From: Brachycybe producta
Taxonomy: Eukaryota; Arthropoda; Diplopoda; Playtdesmida; Andrognathidae
NCBI GenBank assembly: GCA_036925085.1
Contig: JAUPFP010000004.1
Span: 7,786,938 to 7,850,937, forward strand
Reading direction: 5' to 3'
DNA: 64,000 nt
The position numbers were made by a program, and so were the translations under genes. The notes under the pieces are model-generated. The model was given only the letters and a program-made list of their open reading frames with translations, was not told where the DNA came from and did no database searches. This document shows, piece after piece, positions 31,801 to 44,800 of the stretch. Each line of letters begins with the position of its first letter. Within the stretch, counting starts at the first letter, position 1.

Positions 31801-32767
31801 AACACCATCTAATTACAGTAGTAATCACCAATATAAAAAAGTATAGTGTTCCTCCAATTCTATATGCATTCTGTTTCACAGGCAATTAGAAATCGGGACA
31901 AACAGAAGTTGGCTCCGCCCTTTTTATGACGACCGGCAACTTATAATTGGTTTGTTGTGCGGTTCAACGTTGAAAAGGGCGGAGCATGTGACGTCAGACT
32001 ACATAACCAACCAATTAGAAGTTGAGTTCGTCATAAAAAGGGACGAGCCAACTTCTGTTTGTCCCGATTTCTAATTGCCTGTTTCTGTTTCTGGGTTTAG
32101 TTACCTTACAATGTTCATCCTTTCATCCAGACCCGACTTATTATCTTGTCTGGACGACTTATAGTATCTCGTCCACATGAGATACTCAGTCGTCCGGACG
32201 AGATAAAAAAAATATTCCATGTCCTCAACAGGGCTCCGTATATTACAGATACAAATATACTCGAAATAATTATTTATTATTTTCATTATTTCAGACATTT
32301 TGTGTCATCTCGAAAAGGTTTTCGAAGAACTACTTGAGCAGATTTTCAGCCACTCGAGCATTTTACATTTTTAGCCCTTGGAATCCTCTTCGAAGATTAG
32401 CATTGTTCATATCAACTAATCAGTATCCTAATCAAAATCATATTTTTTTTATTCATTTTTAAAATTTTAAAAACATTAGTATTTTTATAAGGCGACGTCT
32501 GTCTCATAAATTGTTGTCTGCGATCACTATTTCCTCTTTCTCTATTGCCCAACAGTATTTTTAAAAATTAACTACAATAAAGTAGATGGTTTGAATTAAT
32601 AATTATTGGCTGTATTAGGAAACTACAGAAATGGCTATTAATATATTATCTGTAAAGAAAAGAAAATTAAAGTCAGAAACAATATGTGTGTGTGTGTGTG
32701 TGACACCAAGTAACTCATGCTCCCGCCAAAACCATAGCCTGGGGGTAAACAACTCTTTCTTGTCCCT

Positions 32768-32817
<50 letters not shown>

Positions 32818-35800
32818 CATACTTAAGTGGCGGAATGATACTCTTAGGACCATGGTCACTTGGACCTGGTTACACCTCATAGGTGTACACAGGTCCAAGG
32901 TATAAAAAGACTGTGCTCCTCTTTGTTCTTCATCATCACTTGCTCAACTTTTGTACAGCACTAGATTTTATATTCATATCACATCATGGACTCTTGGATG
33001 TACCTTTAATATCAACTATTCATTCTTGTAATGTTTGAGTTTCTATGCAAGAATGAATAAAAGTGTTTACAAAATGAAACTACGTTGTCTATGGTCAGGA
33101 AACTAATCCTTCTCTAGGCAAGTTGGAGACACCATAGGGCAAGGAGGCATCGAGATCCTTAGAAGCAACAACATCTTCCAACCAAGAAGGAAGATGTACA
33201 TCAATGGCAGCCAGAAGAAATGGTCACCATCCTTCTGCACAGATTACACCCCTACGCAGGAGGATGATCACAATCTATCACCATCCGACTACTTCTGTGG
33301 CTCGAATCTTCTCTGTGCGGTCACCGCGCAATCAGAAAAGAAACTAGTTACAGAAAAACAGAAAAAAAGTTGTTCGATTTGGTCAAGGACGCCATCAAAG
33401 CTCACGTGTGTGTGGGGGGGGGGGGGGGTTCTGTAAACAGTTCGTATCAGCGAACTATGTTACCTTCGCCTACTTATCACAATAAAGAATGAATGAAAGA
33501 ATGAATTTTTAAAAAGACTACAAGATAGTCAAATCTACACATCAACTACATTAGAATCCAAATAACGATCATTTCACAGCAAACCAAAACACAAGCATGG
33601 TCCTAGATGGGATATAGACATTTGCCCTAAAGACACTTGCACTATGGACACTTGCCATAAAGCAAGCATGTCAAACTTTACCCTTTTAGAGCAAATGGTT
33701 TTAGAGCAAAGGTTCCTTTAGGGCAATATGAAGCACAAGTTTTTTTAAAGAAAAGTTCTCTTGTTTTTCATTTGTCATTATAATCTCAGAGCGTTATATT
33801 TTCCACGAAGGCCACTAAAGCAGAGTTTGTCATTTATTGAGGTTTTTCATTGCCATTAAATAGCACAAAAAATCACTGTTAAGTATCACCGAAAACGTTT
33901 CAAAGACAAAGTAGCGTGAAGATTGTCTCATATTTATTCAAGATTATTTATTCAGATGTCTGAGGCCAACAAAACACAAAAACACACGACCATCAGTTTG
34001 TCAGTGGTTTGGCTTGTGCAGTGGATGCTTTCCGGAATATAGACATTTGCCCTAAAGACACTTACCCTAAAACCATTTGCCCTAAAAGAAACATTTGTTC
34101 TAAATCCACTCGCCCTAAATCCACTTGTCCTAAAACCATTTGCCCTAAAAGGAATATTTGCTCTAAATCCACTCGCCCTAAATCCACTTGTCCTGAAACC
34201 ATTTGCCCTAAAGTGACATTTGCCCTAAAGGGCCATTTGCTTTAAAACCATTTGCCCTAAAACCGTTTACCTTAAAACCATTTGCCTTAAAACAATTTAC
34301 CCAAAAGAATATGTGCCCTAATTAGTAGTGTTGGCGTTTTTGGCATGCCTGCAGCATGCTGAACCTATATAACATACTCCAATGAAAAACACTAAACAGT
34401 AGCTAAAACCACTTTTTTGTTCTCCTTTCCTACGATTTAGTCTTTCGGTTGAGTATGTTATAGGCATGCAAAAAAGAAAAATGACTGATATGTAGAGTAC
34501 TGCTAGGGCAAACGTCTCTTTAGGGCAAATGGCTCTAGGGCAAATGGCTCTAGGGCAAATGGCTCTAGGGCAAATGGCTCTAGGGCAAATGGCTCTAGGG
34601 CAAGTGTCCGAAGGGCAGGTTTCTTTAGGGCAAATGTCCCACACCCATGCCTGCATTCATGCGTATGCAACGTACAGAAACTATGTTAAATCTGTAAACT
34701 GCCCAACTAATTAGTAGTTTGCGTGTGCTTCCACGGCCTCCATCCCACCGCCCCGACAATTGGATCAGGTGGGAACAAAATTGGAACATGTCCCATCTTT
34801 TTTGTTGGTCCATCTAGTTAATCGGCCATGTGTGTTGCCCTATAAGGGCAGGTATCCACTTGTTGCATTTCTGCGTATCGTATCCCCAATAGCATAGCAT
34901 CATTCCGTATCAAAATGATATTCAACAAACCCGATCGGTCATTTGTCGTTTTCCCCATCACATCAGAGAAATTATATACAATACGCAGTGGAGTAAGTTG
35001 GGACGGGCAGCACACTCGGTCATTCCGTTGCATAATATTTGTTCATTCGCATTTAGGAACTCGACGTGCCTTAAAACAGGGATGGCTGCAATCTCATAAC
35101 GTGCATTTTGAAACGCAATACTGTACATTGACGATACAAGAAACACCTAGTGTGTACAGCATATATCTGTATCAGTGAATGATACGGGTACGATACGCAA
35201 TGGTGATATTGTAATGAACCACATGCAAGGGGTGAATAGAATTGTCCAAAAGTATCGTAGCGTGCTTTCGAGCGATCAGAAAGTGGTTGGCTAGGCCACT
35301 AATACTATTCTGGTTTGGGAGGAAGGGACCAAATTAGTCCTGTTCGTTTCCTCACAAGAACCTTTACAGTTTCAAGGATCTTTTGCTGTCTGCTATTCCC
35401 CGGGCTTTCCTCCATTAAAAGCTGTCTGATCGTGTTGTCCTCTGAAATTTCATCTAGAAGTGATGATCCAGGTTTACATCTGTGTTGGCAGTTTGAGATG
35501 ATAAGATGTTAGAACTTCCATTCTATCCAATAAGTATAAAAAATAAGACTTGGCAACTTTTAAGCATAATAGTTTATTTACAATTATTTCCATTGAAATC
35601 TATCCCAAGTCGGGCATAGAATCTCTGTTTACAGAATGCTTCAAGAATGCTTGATAAACATCAAAATACACGGCCTTTTATAACAAAAACAGGATACTGA
35701 GAACACTTTCTCAGTATCCCCTGGCTGGGTAAAAACAAAAGTAAAAACCAAACTGGCTAATCAACATGACTGAGCAGTGGTCACCAAAATATCGAAAAAT

Positions 35801-38800
35801 GACTCATCATCAATAAAAACAACTTCACAAAAGAAAGTTTCAATCACATAGACCTAATGCTGAGGCTTATCAGGGCGATCTCTTTGTATTAAGGAGTGGG
35901 ACTGCGAGGAAAAAGGACCCAAGACTAATAGTGTGACCCAAGACAGGATATTGGCACCATCAGCTGATAAAACTAGGTCAATCCTCTGTACAGGAGTACA
36001 GAGGATTGACAAAGTTTTACGCCAATATCCAAAAGCTCCTGGGCTTATCGTTTCACCATGATACGCTAAACTGCAACAAGTGGATACCCGCCCTAAGAAG
36101 CCACACTGTTCATTCTGACTGACTAAACTGTCTGGCATTGTCTGTCACCTACTCTGTCTCTGCTCGCCCTACGATTCTAAGAAGTGAATATTTATTAGCC
36201 CTGTCTTACATTACGTGTATATATTGTAATCCAAAGACATGAAATATGTTTTAGTTTAAAAAATATTATTTTTAGCTTCCATTTTTTTTTTGCCATAAAA
36301 TTGATAAAGCTATGGTTGCGTGTCAAAAGATGTTATCATTTTGAAGCATTTGACGAAATGTTTCACAAACAAGCAAACACATATTATATATAAATGAAAT
36401 ATAATCATAAATATGCAGATGCATATATATATATATTATATATATACACAGGGGGTCTATATTATAGTTAAGTGTGGAGGAGGGCTCATAACATTCATTA
36501 ATACTGTATATTAGGGCATGGTGTGCAACACTGATTATTAAAATAAAAAAAACGTTAAGTTCGCCAACAATTTATCGCACGTTTTTTTATAAAGGTCTCT
36601 TACAACCATACGCCCTTAACAAACATGTTTTTTTCCTAGATATTTTGACTACTTTGTAATATTAACAATTTTAGTGAACTGTGTCTTCCTCGCTTTAAGC
36701 AACTCCATAGAAGAAGCAGAGTAAGTTGTTTGAAAGATTATAGATCTTTTGGAGGAACAAAGGTGGTGGCCAAACATACCGACCCTTATAATAAAAATAC
36801 GCAAAACTAACACTACAAAATTTATAACTTCAAACAAAGGTAATTTATTAATGCTCGTCAACAAGCTTCATTAAAAAGTCTTTCCCAAGTACCAGACAGT
36901 AATTAATAATTACTAGAAAATAGTAATTATAAATATAAAAAAAATGAATCGCTTTATAAAAGCTTAACAATTCCAATAACGTACAATATCCTTCAAGACC
37001 AACATCTCTGCCTAGTTTATTATTTAAGGTGGCTGAATAGATATTTATTTTGCTTTTGTCCCCATTGTTATGCCAATGCTGTTGCTAATTAAATTCAATT
37101 CAACTCAGTACACTTGCAACCAGCTTAAAGGCCATGGAATGATGAAAAGATGGTGAAACCCCACCCTCCCCACGGTACTTCCCCACAAACTGACACAACA
37201 CAGTGTATAAAAGTAAATAAATTTTAATAAACATTTACTAAGGACAGATATGTACAAAACGACTGGCCACCTTGCCCAGTAGGGAAGAGAGTTATATAAA
37301 ACAAGATATAAATATCAGAACACAAATGACGCCATTACCTGGAGGCTTATTTGGCCTCCAGCAAAAAGGTGTTGACTTTTCTCTTGTCCACTACACACTG
37401 TCCAGGATCAATGGCCGACCCCATTACCCTTCAGGTAACTCTACCTGGGGGTGGACAGTGCCAACATCTGACCTCTCATCTATTGACTTCATTAGGGAGA
37501 GGCCTGCTGGCTCCAATATGGCGTCTGCCTGGCTGCCTACTAAGACGACCATCAAAATTTAGTCTGCTCCTTTCAATTAAAGAAGGAGTCGGGTCGTCAC
37601 ACGTTCTTTCAAAAAAAATGTCGTTTGAAAAGGTTAAGCCAAGATATTTGAATGTATCAACATATGTTAGCTGACCATCCCTCATGCTATGCGACATAAA
37701 CGTTTTTTGTAAAATTTAGACGGAAATTATGAAAAAATTCAAAACGATGAGTGAGGAAAGAAACCTATAGAACATAATAGCCACGCAGGCGCGCCATCTA
37801 GGTGACGAAAACAAAATAAATATCTATTCAGCCACCTTACGTACACTTGGGTGGCACAGTCTTATTATCTCAGAAAGAATTCCAAACTTAAAAGTGGTTG
37901 TTGACAACATATCGAAACGTCGTTCAGCTTATATACAAAAAAAAGTTTGGAATTTCGGAACTTTGATCTGTTAAGAAGCCATGGCACTGGCAAACTTGTA
38001 AAAACAAGATGGAACTTTAATTTAAATATGAAATTGGCCACTGTTTTCATCACTTTTTAAATTAAACATAATTAAAGAATAATCAATTAATTGTGGGGTT
38101 GCACTTTTATATTTTTATGTTTAACTAAATTAGTTATTGTAATTTGACTTTAGTGTAATTTCACGTCCTATGACTTTTACACAGAACAGTGATATACATG
38201 TCAGAACTACATGAATCACACAAAATCTCACAATATACAATAAATTTAATAATTGTTTCAAATAGCTATGTTAATAGGAAATGGTGTGGTTAGTTTCTTT
38301 TATTTTAGTGTAAAATTAATTTTAAAATATAATTAACAAAAACGACCCATTTTTACTTATAACAACAGTGCCTAAACCTGTGATATTATTTGAACTACAA
38401 GTGAAAAACTGAACATGAACACTTTTTATGAGGCTACATTCCAAAATTACTACAAAAAATCTCCGCAAAGAGTGCTAGCATCGTTTTTCTACTGAGCCCA
38501 TAGACCCAATGTTAAAGAAAAAATGTTAGGTTTTAAAATACACAGTCACAGCAATATGTTTATTTTTCATATTTAATGTTGTCCATGGAATATTAAGTTT
38601 TCAAAGTGCAATGTGCATCTTAAATATATGCTGATCGAGTGATAGAATAACAAAAAAATGGTAAGTGCAGTTATAGTTTTAAAAAAACTATTTCAAAATC
38701 GCGAATTTCTAACTCTTATGTTAAACTCCATTGAGTACGTGCTCGTAAGCAAAAACATCCATTAAAATGTTGGTAAAAAAATACGTAAAAATAATTTTAA

Positions 38801-41800
38801 AAAAAACACAGTGAAGCCAACACATTGGGGCAAGTGCTGATTTTTCTCCGTTTTAAAATTATTTTTACGTATTTTTACGAGCATGTTAATGGATGTTCTT
38901 CTCTTATTTGGGCGTACTCAATTGAGTTTAACATAAGAGTTAGAAATTTGCGATTTTGAAATAGTATTTAAAAATATAACCGCACTTACCAAATTTGTTG
39001 TCCTTCTATCACTCGATCAGCATATATTTAAGGTGCACATTGCACTTTGAAAAATTAACATTGAACAACTTTAAATATGAAAAATAAACATATTGCCGCG
39101 ACTGTGTAGTTTAAAAATTAACATTTTTTCGTTAACATTGGGTCTATGAGCTCAATAGAAAAACGATGCTAGCGCTCTTTATGGACATTTTTCGAAGTAA
39201 TTTTGTGATGTAGCCTCTTAAAAGAGCCAGAAAGTATGTTTGGTCACCCATCTTGTTATTGTACACAAAAATATGTGCATTAATACAGATTTTCATCTAA
39301 AATGTTTATAAATTCTTTTACCAGGTATGTTTTTCTTAGTATTTATACATCAGAAATGGTTATCAAAGTGATAGCTAAAGGATTTATTATAAACAAATAC
39401 ACTTATCTTCGAAGTCCATGGAATTGGTTAGATTTTGTTGTTATTGTATTAGGGTGAGTATTATGTATTTTCTTATTTATTGCAACTTACACATTTCCTT
39501 CAAGCCACTAACTTTTTATACAACGAGCGTAGTTTGCTGATTTTTGCTTTAAGAGCCTAGATCCACGTCCATCTTGTTGTTTTGAGCAAACGACAACGAG
39601 ACAAATGAGTGTTCTTATATAGTGTTACTAAAACTGCAAGAAATCGCCTCACAATCGCTCAATTCAAATACAGTAAAGCGCAAAATGCAATAAAAAGTAT
39701 TGTTCTTTCAGTGCTCGCTTTTTATAAATTTTGAAAAGGTCCTTCTATTTTTTAATAACGTTTAAAATAGTACGTTTTTAAACTCCATGTTAAGTCCCAT
39801 AGGACTAAAACACCGTCCAACAAAAGTTAAGAGAACTCTCATTAAAAATGATTTAGAGCAATCAGAAAAATTAGCACGTGTGTTTATTGCCCTCAGGGTT
39901 ATTCCTTTTTCTAGATTTTAAAAGGGCTTTCTATTTTTAAATAACATTTAAAATCTTACGTTTTTAACTCCATGTTAAGTCCCATAGGAGCAAAAAACCG
40001 TCACCCAAACATTTGAAGAACTCCCGTTAAAAACAACTCAGAATAATAACAAAATAATTATTACGTGCATTAATCTACTGGCTTCACAATGTTTTCTTTT
40101 TATAAGATTAGCACGCGAAATTATTTTTCAATTAATTATTATGTGACTTCGAACCGGGAGAAAAAACGTTAAAAAACCGTTTTTCAATCAACAACGATCG
40201 CAGCGCCTACATTCGGAGAAATTTTGAACTAAACGATGTATCTAGCCTCTTAAGAGGCTACATCGCGAAATTACTTCGAAAAATCTCTGCAAAGAGCGCT
40301 AGCATCGTTTTTCTATTGAGCCCATAGACCCAATGTTAAAGAAAAAAATGTTCATTTTTAAAATACACAGTCTTTTTCACATTATTTTTCATATTTAAAG
40401 TTGTCCAATATTAAGTTTTCAAAGTGCAATGTGTACCTTAAATATATGCTGATCGAGTGATGGAATGACAAAAAATTGGTAAGTGCTGTTATATTTTTAA
40501 AAACTATTTCAAAATCGTGAATTTCTAACTCTTATGATAAACTCCATTGAGTACGCCCAAATAAGAAAAAAAAAACATCCATTAAAATGCCCTTAAAAAT
40601 ACGTAAAAATAATTTTTAAAAACCAGAAAAAAAAATCAACACATGGGCCAATGTGTTGGCTTCACTGTGGTTTAATTGTGGTTATTTTTTAGGTTAAGAG
40701 CGCGTATAGGCCTACTTCAATGGAGTTTAACATGATAGAAATTCGCGACTTTGAAAGTTTTTAAAAATATAACCGCACTTAACAATTTTTTGTCATTCCA
40801 TCACTCGGTCAGCATATATTTAAGGTAGACATTGCACTTTGAAAACTTAATATTGAACAATTTTAAATACAAAAAATAAACATTGCCGCGACTGTGTATT
40901 TTAAAAATTAACGTTTTTGCAGTGCAAAAGGAAATTAATTACCACTGATTGGTCGTTTTTTTTTGTAAAGCATTTTACATTAAGTTCTAATTTACTCCAT
41001 ATTGCACAAATATTTTATTTCTCATCATTACATGTCAATTTTGATGCGTGTTTTTTCTTTGAAGTAAAGTTATTAACGCACGTGAACTACTGCTATAAAC
41101 TAGTTTGCTATTAGTTATCATGTCCCACTTGCAGAAACCTTTATTTAGTCCACTGCTGCCGCCTAATATTAACTAGATATCAGCAATAGCCATTCTAATT
41201 TGCAAGCGAAATGGCAAAACTATTTGTATTTACTAATGACATTATATTGTGTGTAGCTACATAATTTTCTATTAATGTATTCGGACGTTGTCACGAGAAC
41301 TTTTTTTTTTTTTTTGCTTTTTGCTGGCGTCATGAAAATAATAATTTATTGAGTAACTTAAAGAGACCATTACCTCCAGAAATTTATTTTTAAAATATTT
41401 TCAAGACTTACCCAACGATTGTCAAAACGATTTTTAAACATAACTAGTTCATATAATGAAAAGTTCATATATTGTAATGCCTTAAAGTTCAAGTTTTTGC
41501 AAGTTTTCATCAAGTGAAATTTTCAAAAAGTTCAAATTTTCACCCCTATGGAGCCCTGAAGAGGACTTCTGCCAAATTTTTTTGTAATCTCGACATGTCG
41601 ACTTTTAATCTCTTTTATTCGGCCATGTTAATTATGCCATGATGTGCTCACCATACTCTAATAATTAAATTGTTGCAAGCGCCCTCTTGTAGTAGCAATA
41701 ATATTCGCCTCTCTTGATCAATAACAGTGTAAGCACATATTGAAAGGGCCACTTCCTCAGGTGATAATCACATGGCAAACGCCAGAAGAATGGCGAGAAA

Positions 41801-44800
41801 CTTGAGTATAGGTGTGGACACGGAACAATGTTGAGAGTCTGAATCGCATCAGTTGTGATTCTGCCCAGCAACATTGTATCGCAACAAAGAATCCTGGTGT
41901 GTACTAGGCTTTACTTGTTCCAGCTTCTCCAAAGCAACTCGAAAGTGTTTTAGTGACTACAAGAAAAAATGCCAAATTTTTCATTTTTCATGTTTATATA
42001 ATTTATAATTAAAAATAAACTATATCTGGGACATTGTGGCTCTGATCAAGCGCCAAATTGAACAAGCGCCAATCTGAACTAACGCCAAACTGAATAAACG
42101 CCAAATGGAACAAACGCCAAACTGAATAAACGCCAAATGGAACAAACGCCAAACTGAATAAGCGCCAAATGGAACAAACGCCAAACTGAATAAGCGCCAA
42201 ATGGAACAAACGCCAAACAGAATAAAAGCCAAATGGAACAAACGCCAAACAGAATAAAAGCCAAATGGAACAAACGCCAAACAGAATAAAAGCCAAATGG
42301 AACAAACGCCAAACAGAATAAAAACCAAATGGAACAAACGCCAAACAGAATAAGCGCCAAATGGAACAAACGCCAAACTGAATAAGCGCCAAATGGAACA
42401 AGCGCCAAATGGAACAAACGCCAAATGGAACAAACGCCAAACGGAACAAACGCCAAACTGAACAAACGCCAAACTGAACAAACGCCAAACTGAACAAACG
42501 CCAAACTGAACAAGCGCCAAACTGAACAAGCGCCAAACTGAATAACCGCCAAAATGTGATAAACACATGGTATGGTTAGGTTAGGTTAGGTTTGGTCAAA
42601 AGCCCATACGAAGTTTATTTTTAAGATAACAACATGAAAAGAACTCTTTGCAGATTTATTTATAACAAGCCATTAAAATGTAATTGTAAGGCCTTGTTTC
42701 CATTGGGGTGAAAATTTACACTAGGGGAAAATTTCAACTGGTAAAAAATAACAGTGTTTCCTATGGAGAAACTGTGTTAATGGAAAACACTTGCCCCTCC
42801 CCATTCACTATCATAGGCAAGGGCCATGTGTGTTCAATTTTTCGCCAGTTGAAAGTTTAAAAAAGTTTGAATTTTCATCCAAATGGAAACAAGGCCTTAG
42901 GGAAAGAAATTATGCTTTTTCAATCACTTAAAAAAGAGCTAGATTTTAACCACTAAACGGTCTCTTGGATTGATAAAAGCATAAGTGGGCATTAGTAGGC
43001 TTTTACTCCAATCTTTCTCCACATAATGGAGGCAAACACTTTCGAATGCATTTTCAATTTTTTTAAGAGCCTAGGTGCAGCGTTTAGTTCAAAATTTCTC
43101 CGAATGTAGGCACCGCGATCGTTTTTGATTGAAAAACTTTTTTTTTAACGTTTTTTCTCCAGGTTTCAAGTCACATAATAATTAATAGAAAAATAATTTC
43201 ACGTGTTAAGCTTATAAAATGAAAACGTCGTGGGAGTTCTTCAAATGTTTGGGTGACGGTTTTTTAGTCCTATGGGACTTAACATGGAGTCAAAAACGTA
43301 AGATTTTAAATGTTATTTTAAAATGGAAAGACCTTTCAGAATTTCGAAAAAAGAATCATCGTGAAGGCAATAAACACGTGTAAGTACGTGCTAATTTTTT
43401 TGGCTGTTCTAAATAATTTTAATGAGAGTTTTCTAACGTTTGTGGGACGGCGTTTTGCTCCTATGGGACTTAACATGGAGTTAAAATATATACGATTTTA
43501 AACGTTATTAAAAAATAGAAGGACCTTTTCAAAATTTATAAAAAGGAAACATCGTGAAGCCAATACATGAAAGTATGTCCTAATTTATTTTGTTATTCTT
43601 CTGAATCGTGTTAACGAGAGTTTTTCAAATGTTTGTGGGACGGTTTTTGATCCAATGGGATTTAACATGGGATTAAAAAAACGAATGATTTTGAACCTTG
43701 TTTAGAAATAGAAGGATCTTATAAATCGAGCACGTAAAGAACAATACTTTTTATTGCATTTTGCGCTTTACTGTATTTTAATTAGGCGATTTGTCTCGTT
43801 GTCAACTGCTCAAAACAACAAGATGGCGGTGTATCTAGGCTCTTAATTCTAAGGCAAAAAGCTCGTGTAAGGAATTCCATGATGCTATAAACATGGACAA
43901 ACACTCACTCTTAATTCATTATTATCGTTACAAAAACTAAACAAAAAATTTGCATCTTGACAATAAAACATAAAGAATAATCATATTATGCCCTGTTTTC
44001 AGGAAAGAGGGTTGTTCAAACAAAACCCAAAAAAAGCAAGTATTATTAGGATGAAATAAATAATTCATAAATGCAATTCGAAATCATCCGTCATGATAAT
44101 GAATTTACTGAGAGTACACACAATGACAAGAACACTCCTAATGGCCAGTTCTAGTCAAATAATGGGCAGTGGAGATGAGGGACCTCAGTAGGAGGCTTAT
44201 TTATTCTCTAAAATATGGATTATACAAGGGGAGGAAGAAAAAGAAGGGAGGAGGGGCAATTCACCACAAAAAAAAACGAATTCATAAATAAATCATATTT
44301 TCGTAAATACTGAATCATTCCAGAACAACAAATGTTTCAGTCATTTCCTTTTCATGTTATTTTGAAGTCTTCATAAAATAAATTATATGTAAAATTATTA
44401 ACTTGCAATTTGAAATTTTACTTATATAATTCTTGCGCAACCAGAAATGTTTTTACTAATCAAATTGAATATTCAGATTGGGCATAAATAAATTCATATA
44501 TAATCTCTTAACTAGACTCTTGATCTCTAATACACTGTTTCATTTTACAACTTTTTGAAATGAATATTTTCTGGGAAATCAGTTTACGTAAAGCTTTAAA
44601 AAAGCTTATTTATGAAAATGCCTAAACATTGCAATGTTTAGAAGAAGAAGTAACAGGAAAGTGAAGCCATGCTTCAATAACGTTGAATACTTTTACTTAC
44701 ATCCAACGAACTTGTCAAACTAACAAATAGAAAAAAAAAAACTAAAGGAAGAACAGAAAGTGCTTAAGCGGCTACATCACAAAATTTCTTCGGAAAACCT

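Noticed and set aside
19577-33436. A similar small frame (SPSFCTDY...[12 protein letters not shown]) in three places (19577, 33194 and 50543-50815 minus)
   Set aside because: All three lie within copies of the same solo LTR, so similarity reflects DNA homology; there is no evidence for a translated product.
34009-34656. Repetitive frames with CPKxxC and CPRAI patterns on both strands
   Set aside because: Come from the CCCTAAA-type arrays; no gene context.
42046-42555. CRISPR-like look of a regular repeat array
   Set aside because: No unique spacers, unit only 16 bp, animal genome; a simple tandem satellite.
42009-42568. Three overlapping long minus-strand frames (157-185 codons) rich in [10 protein letters not shown]-like repeats
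   Set aside because: They are products of the 16-bp array read in all three frames; there is no stop because the unit contains none on that strand.
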